From assembly GCF_002153605.1 (NCBI RefSeq), contig NZ_JOPG01000018.1, positions 62,001 to 126,000 on the forward strand: a stretch of DNA of 64,000 nt. The letters run 5' to 3'. The notes beneath the pieces are model-generated. The model was not told the DNA's origin and did no database searches. It saw nothing but the letters and a program-made list of their open reading frames with translations. Positions 60,848 to 64,000 of this stretch are shown here, piece by piece (positions within the stretch are counted from its first letter, which is position 1; the number at the start of each line of letters is the position of its first letter). Source of the DNA: Acetobacter malorum (GTDB lineage Bacteria; Pseudomonadota; Alphaproteobacteria; Acetobacterales; Acetobacteraceae). The position numbers and the translations under genes are program-made.

Positions 60848-61923
60848 GCGGCACGGAGTTCACCCCTGAGCGGGAGATTGATCCCTCCCGCCGGGATGAG
60901 GATGTGGGTGAGGCCTCTCTTCGCCCGCAAACGCTGGCCGATTTTACCGGCCAGAAAGCCAGCCGCGAAAATCTGTCCATTTTTATTGCCGCCGCCCGCC
61001 AGCGTGGCGAGGCGCTGGACCATGTGTTGCTGCACGGGCCGCCGGGGCTGGGTAAAACCACACTGGCGCAGATTGTCTCACGGGAACTCGGGGTGGGCTT
61101 TCGAGCCACATCCGGGCCGGTGATCCAGCGGGCGGGAGATCTGGCGGCTATTCTCACCAATCTTCAGCCGCGTGACGTGCTGTTTATTGACGAAATCCAC
61201 CGCCTTCAGCCAGCCATTGAGGAAATTCTTTATCCCGCGATGGAGGATTTCCAGCTCGATCTGATTATCGGGGAAGGCCCGGCAGCCCGCTCTGTGCGGA
61301 TTGATCTGCCGCCTTTCACGCTTGTTGCGGCCACCACCCGCGCAGGATTGCTGGCAACGCCGCTGCGGGATCGGTTTGGCATCCCGCTGCGACTGGTCTT
61401 CTACACCCCGGACGAACTGCGGGCCATTGTGGCGCGGGGTGCGGAAAAGCTCGGCTTTAATCTGACAGAGGCCGGGGCGGAAGAAATTGCCCGACGCTCT
61501 CGTGGCACACCGCGTATCGCGGGGCGTCTGCTGCGCCGCGTGCGCGATTTTGCTGCCGTGATCGCCCCCGGCGGTGCGCCAGTCAGCCGGGAGGTGGCGG
61601 ATGCCGCGCTCAGTCGGCTGGAAGTGGATGCGCTGGGGCTGGACGCCATGGACAGGCGTTACCTGCGCCGCATAGCAGAGTATCACCACGGTGGGCCGGT
61701 TGGGGTGGAAACACTCGCAGCAGCTCTGGCGGAAGCACGGGATACGCTGGAAGATGTCATTGAACCGTATCTGATTCAGGAAGGGCTGGTTCTGCGCACC
61801 AGCCGGGGGCGTGTGCTGGGGGAGCGTGGCTGGCGTCACCTTGGCCTGACACCGCCTGCGCAACCGGATGAACCGCGTTCTGCCCAGATGGATCTTTTGC
61901 CTGACGAAGAGGACGGCGCATGA
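60844..61923 (+). CDS. ruvB: Holliday junction branch migration ATPase RuvB
   Basis: RuvB is the hexameric motor of branch migration. The 359-residue product has Walker [14 protein letters not shown], Walker [25 protein letters not shown], the sensor/Arg finger regions ([17 protein letters not shown]) and a winged-helix C-terminus ([33 protein letters not shown]). The usual length and order confirm it. ybgC overlaps its stop by 4 bases, so ruvCAB, ybgC and tolQRA may form one transcript. Confidence 0.97.
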   Translation: MSGTEFTPEREIDPSRRDEDVGEASLRPQTLADFTGQKASRENLSIFIAAARQRGEALDHVLLHGPPGLGKTTLAQIVSRELGVGFRATSGPVIQRAGDLAAILTNLQPRDVLFIDEIHRLQPAIEEILYPAMEDFQLDLIIGEGPAARSVRIDLPPFTLVAATTRAGLLATPLRDRFGIPLRLVFYTPDELRAIVARGAEKLGFNLTEAGAEEIARRSRGTPRIAGRLLRRVRDFAAVIAPGGAPVSREVADAALSRLEVDALGLDAMDRRYLRRIAEYHHGGPVGVETLAAALAEARDTLEDVIEPYLIQEGLVLRTSRGRVLGERGWRHLGLTPPAQPDEPRSAQMDLLPDEEDGA

Positions 61924-62333
61924 CCACACATGCAATCGATTTCCGCATTTATTATGAGGACACGGATGCCGGGGGCATCGTCTATCACGCCCGCTATCTG
62001 GCGTTTGCCGAACGAGCGCGGACGGAAGCCATCCGCAGCCTCGGGATGCCTGCCGCCTCCCTGCTGAGTGACTACGGGCTGGTGTTTGTGGTGCATGATG
62101 CCACCATCAACTACCGCGTGCCGCTCAAGCTGGATGATGTGGCAACCATCACCACACGCCTGCTGGAAGAAGGGGCGGCAAGCTGCCGGCTGGAGCAGGT
62201 CTTTACCCGTGACGGCGTTTTTTGCGCCCGCGTGGATGTAAGGCTGGCCTGCGTGCGTGCAGAAGATGGTCGTCCTGCCCGATTCCCGCCATTATGGCGT
62301 GATCTTTTGCGAGGACTTGCGGCTGAGGTCTAG
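61920..62333 (+). CDS. ybgC: Tol-Pal system acyl-CoA thioesterase YbgC
   Basis: YbgC is a hot-dog-fold thioesterase that acts on short or hydroxyacyl-CoA substrates and is encoded with the Tol-Pal genes. The 137-residue product starts [35 protein letters not shown], with the catalytic Asp in the [11 protein letters not shown] motif. The core strand [18 protein letters not shown] follows. It overlaps the ruvB stop (ATGA), and tolQ is about 115 bases downstream. Confidence 0.93.
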   Translation: MTTHAIDFRIYYEDTDAGGIVYHARYLAFAERARTEAIRSLGMPAASLLSDYGLVFVVHDATINYRVPLKLDDVATITTRLLEEGAASCRLEQVFTRDGVFCARVDVRLACVRAEDGRPARFPPLWRDLLRGLAAEV

Positions 62334-62450
62334 TCGGCCTCTTCTGCTTTTGCGCGGAAGACAGTAAAAACAGCACGACCGGGACGCGTGGAGCCAAGCC
62401 CGAGTCGCAGACAGGTTGCCCGGGACGGGCGCTAGAGGCAGGAGGCGTTT

Positions 62451-63170
62451 TTGGATCGTGCGGTTGACGCGGCAAATCTCGGCGTAGCAGCGGCGGGAGA
62501 CCTGTCGGTGTGGGGGCTGTTTATGAATGCCTCCCTGATGGTCAAACTGGTCATGCTGGGACTGGTGTTCTGTAGCGTGATGGTCTGGGCCATTATTTTC
62601 GATAAAATTGTAACGCTGCGGCGGATCAACAAACAGGCAACCGCCTTTGAGGACCGCTTCTGGTCCGGTGGCAGCCTGGATGATCTGTATGAAAGCGATG
62701 GCGCCAAGCCCGTGCATCCGCTGGCTGCCGTTTTTGGTGCTGCAATGGGTGAATGGCGGCGTTCTGCGCGCATCCCCGGTGTGGACCTTGTGCGTGGTGG
62801 CGTGAAGGAACGTGTGGACCGTGCCATTGGCATTACGGTCACGCGGGAAATGGATCGTCTGCGTCGCTGGGTTGTTTTTCTGGCAACGGTTGGCCCGGTG
62901 GCCCCGTTTGTCGGGCTGTTTGGCACCGTGTGGGGGATCATGCATTCCTTCAGCGCCATTGCCGCCATGCACAACACCAATCTGAGCGTTGTGGCCCCCG
63001 GTATTTCTGAAGCCCTGTTTGCGACGGCCATTGGCCTGCTGACTGCCGTGCCGTCCTACGTGGCGTATAACGTCATCAGCAACAGTCTGGACCTGTTCCA
63101 GGACCGGCTGGAGGGCTTTGGCACCGAGTTTGCGGCCATTCTGTCCCGCCAGTCCGAAGAAAGGGCCTGA
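62451..63170 (+). CDS. tolQ: Tol-Pal system inner-membrane protein TolQ
   Basis: TolQ with TolR forms the proton-driven motor that energises TolA for outer-membrane constriction at division. The start is TTG at 62451 with the strong GGCAGGAGG five to six bases upstream. The 239-residue product has three membrane segments: about 25-50 (MNASLMVKLVMLGLVFCSVMVWAIIF), and the later pair VVFLATVGPVAPFVGLFGTVWGIMHSF and ISEALFATAIGLLTAVPSYVAYNVI, which are the conserved MotA/TolQ/ExbB core. It is encoded 3 bases before tolR. Confidence 0.95.
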   Translation: MDRAVDAANLGVAAAGDLSVWGLFMNASLMVKLVMLGLVFCSVMVWAIIFDKIVTLRRINKQATAFEDRFWSGGSLDDLYESDGAKPVHPLAAVFGAAMGEWRRSARIPGVDLVRGGVKERVDRAIGITVTREMDRLRRWVVFLATVGPVAPFVGLFGTVWGIMHSFSAIAAMHNTNLSVVAPGISEALFATAIGLLTAVPSYVAYNVISNSLDLFQDRLEGFGTEFAAILSRQSEERA

Positions 63171-63173
63171 GCC

Positions 63174-63605
63174 ATGGGCATGCCGTCAGGAGGGAGCGGG
63201 CGCCGTCGCAGGCGTCCGATGGCTGAAATCAACGTGACGCCGATGGTCGACGTCATGCTGGTCCTGCTGATTATCTTCATGGTCACATCCCCCATGCTGA
63301 CCAGCGGCGTGAATGTGGATCTGCCCAAGACAGACGCAAAGCCCGTCAATTCCGATACCAAGCCCATTACCGTGTCCATTCGCGCGGATGGCAGCCTGTA
63401 TCTGGGGGATTCCGAAGTGTCGCCCGAGCAGCTGGTTGCCCAGCTGAAGGCTGCTTCCAACAATGACCCGTCACACCGCATCTTTGTGCGCGGTGATGCC
63501 CATATTGATTATGGCCGTGTGATGCAGGTTATGGGGCAGGTGACAGAAGGCGGCTTTACTCATGTGGCTCTGCTGGCGCAACAACCCGCCAGCAGCGGCC
63601 ACTAA
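63174..63605 (+). CDS. tolR: Tol-Pal system protein TolR
   Basis: TolR is the single-pass partner of TolQ. The 143-residue product has a short basic N-terminus (GRRRRRPMAEINVTPMVDVMLVLLIIFMVTSPM), where the Asp in MVDVMLVLL is the proton-carrying residue in the membrane helix. The periplasmic domain follows (ISVRADGSLYLGDSEV-like segment and FVRGDAHIDYGRVMQVMGQVTEGGFTHVALLAQQ). The size and order fit the Tol cluster. Confidence 0.95.
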   Translation: MGMPSGGSGRRRRRPMAEINVTPMVDVMLVLLIIFMVTSPMLTSGVNVDLPKTDAKPVNSDTKPITVSIRADGSLYLGDSEVSPEQLVAQLKAASNNDPSHRIFVRGDAHIDYGRVMQVMGQVTEGGFTHVALLAQQPASSGH

Positions 63606-63639
63606 CTCACTCTCCTGCGCAGAGAGGCGGAGAAATTTC

Positions 63640-64000
63640 ATGGTGCGGCCACGCCGTTCCGAACAGACTGTGCTGAGGCGCTGTCTCTATCTGTCCGGCG
63701 GAGCGCATATTGCGTTCCTGCTGGCCCTGCTGGTTTCTCTGCCGCCCCCTAAGCCAGAGGAAGAACCTCCTCCGGTCGTGGAAATGCAGTTTGAGGCCCC
63801 GACGGATGACGGCGGCTCTCCTGCCAAGGCCAGCCAGCCGTCTTCCAAGCCCACACCGCCAGCCCCTGTGCCGAATGATGCGCCGCCCACGCCGGAGCCC
63901 CCGAAGGAAGCTCCGAACGAGGAAGCGCCGCCTCCGCCACCACCGCCGCAGCCGGTGCCCCCTCCGCCTGTGCCGGAGTCAGAAAAGCTGCCGGACACGC
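63640..64000 (+). CDS. tolA: TolA-type cell envelope protein, N-terminal part (3' partial)
   Basis: The frame runs off the window end. The visible 120 residues have a short basic N-terminus and one hydrophobic segment (CLYLSGGAHIAFLLALLVSLPPP) with the conserved Ser-His pair of TolA/TonB anchors (SGGAHIAF). A long Pro/Glu/Ala-rich segment follows. TolA links TolQR to the outer membrane and Pal. Its position directly after tolR supports the call, though the C-terminal TolA domain is not seen. A TonB-like protein is the alternative. Confidence 0.82.
   Translation, partial: MVRPRRSEQTVLRRCLYLSGGAHIAFLLALLVSLPPPKPEEEPPPVVEMQFEAPTDDGGSPAKASQPSSKPTPPAPVPNDAPPTPEPPKEAPNEEAPPPPPPPQPVPPPPVPESEKLPDT

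Overview
This window looks like origin-proximal chromosome of an alphaproteobacterium, most probably an acetic acid bacterium (Acetobacteraceae). The evidence is the gene neighbourhoods: maf / hemE flanking an origin-like region, mnmE-mnmG-rsmG-parA-parB, hisB-hisH-hisA-hisF-hisE, ruvCAB-ybgC-tolQRA and secA. Protein types such as the long two-domain glycosyltransferases and the Gly/Thr/Ser/Asn-rich repeat protein also fit. The genus is inferred from gene content only.

Region 1 (1-5.6 kb) is the end of an integrated phage-like element. It carries a P4/D5-type primase-helicase (5' end outside the window), a small resolvase-type serine recombinase, a probable small terminase, a large terminase, a DUF2213 protein, a coiled-coil protein and a 27-codon remnant ORF. 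It stops next to the 3' end of a tRNA-Ala(GGC) gene, a classic integration site. No portal, capsid, tail or integrase gene is visible here.

Region 2 (5.7-15.7 kb) holds maf, a 368-bp intergenic region with 13 GTAC tetranucleotides (14 counting one in the start of maf), DnaA-box-like sites and an AT-rich end (proposed oriC), then hemE-HAD phosphatase-hemJ. It continues with a Nudix hydrolase, an MFS transporter, a LOG-family protein, tRNA-Pro, a glycine-rich secreted protein, an M1 aminopeptidase and ogt.

Region 3 (16-25.3 kb) is mnmE-mnmG-rsmG-parA-parB with two perfect parS sites inside mnmE and rsmG, then tRNA-Lys, a CsbD protein, and a two-partner-secretion-type outer-membrane transporter with a small secreted neighbour and a DUF4186 protein.

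Region 4 (25.3-33.9 kb, minus strand) is nadE, the his cluster hisB-hisH-(GNAT-hisA)-hisF-hisE, a HIT protein, a nitroreductase and a UbiH-type hydroxylase, with tRNA-Gly beyond. HisA is fused to an acetyltransferase, and HisE carries a Lys/Ala-rich histone-like tail.

Region 5 (34-43 kb) is a surface-glycan locus: two very large multidomain glycosyltransferases flank a 473-residue RTX-like repeat protein, and an RgpF-type protein follows; then an HU gene. This is my best candidate for a new system (glycosylation of a secreted repeat protein).

Region 6 (43.3-64 kb) is mostly housekeeping: an MFS transporter, tRNA-Gln, a COQ9/TetR-like protein, proC-ybjN-ubiK, a DnaJ-class chaperone, an MscS-type channel with a 2OG-Fe dioxygenase, an RDD protein, argJ, a parvulin, secA, a yebC family gene, ruvCAB, ybgC, tolQ, tolR and the start of tolA.
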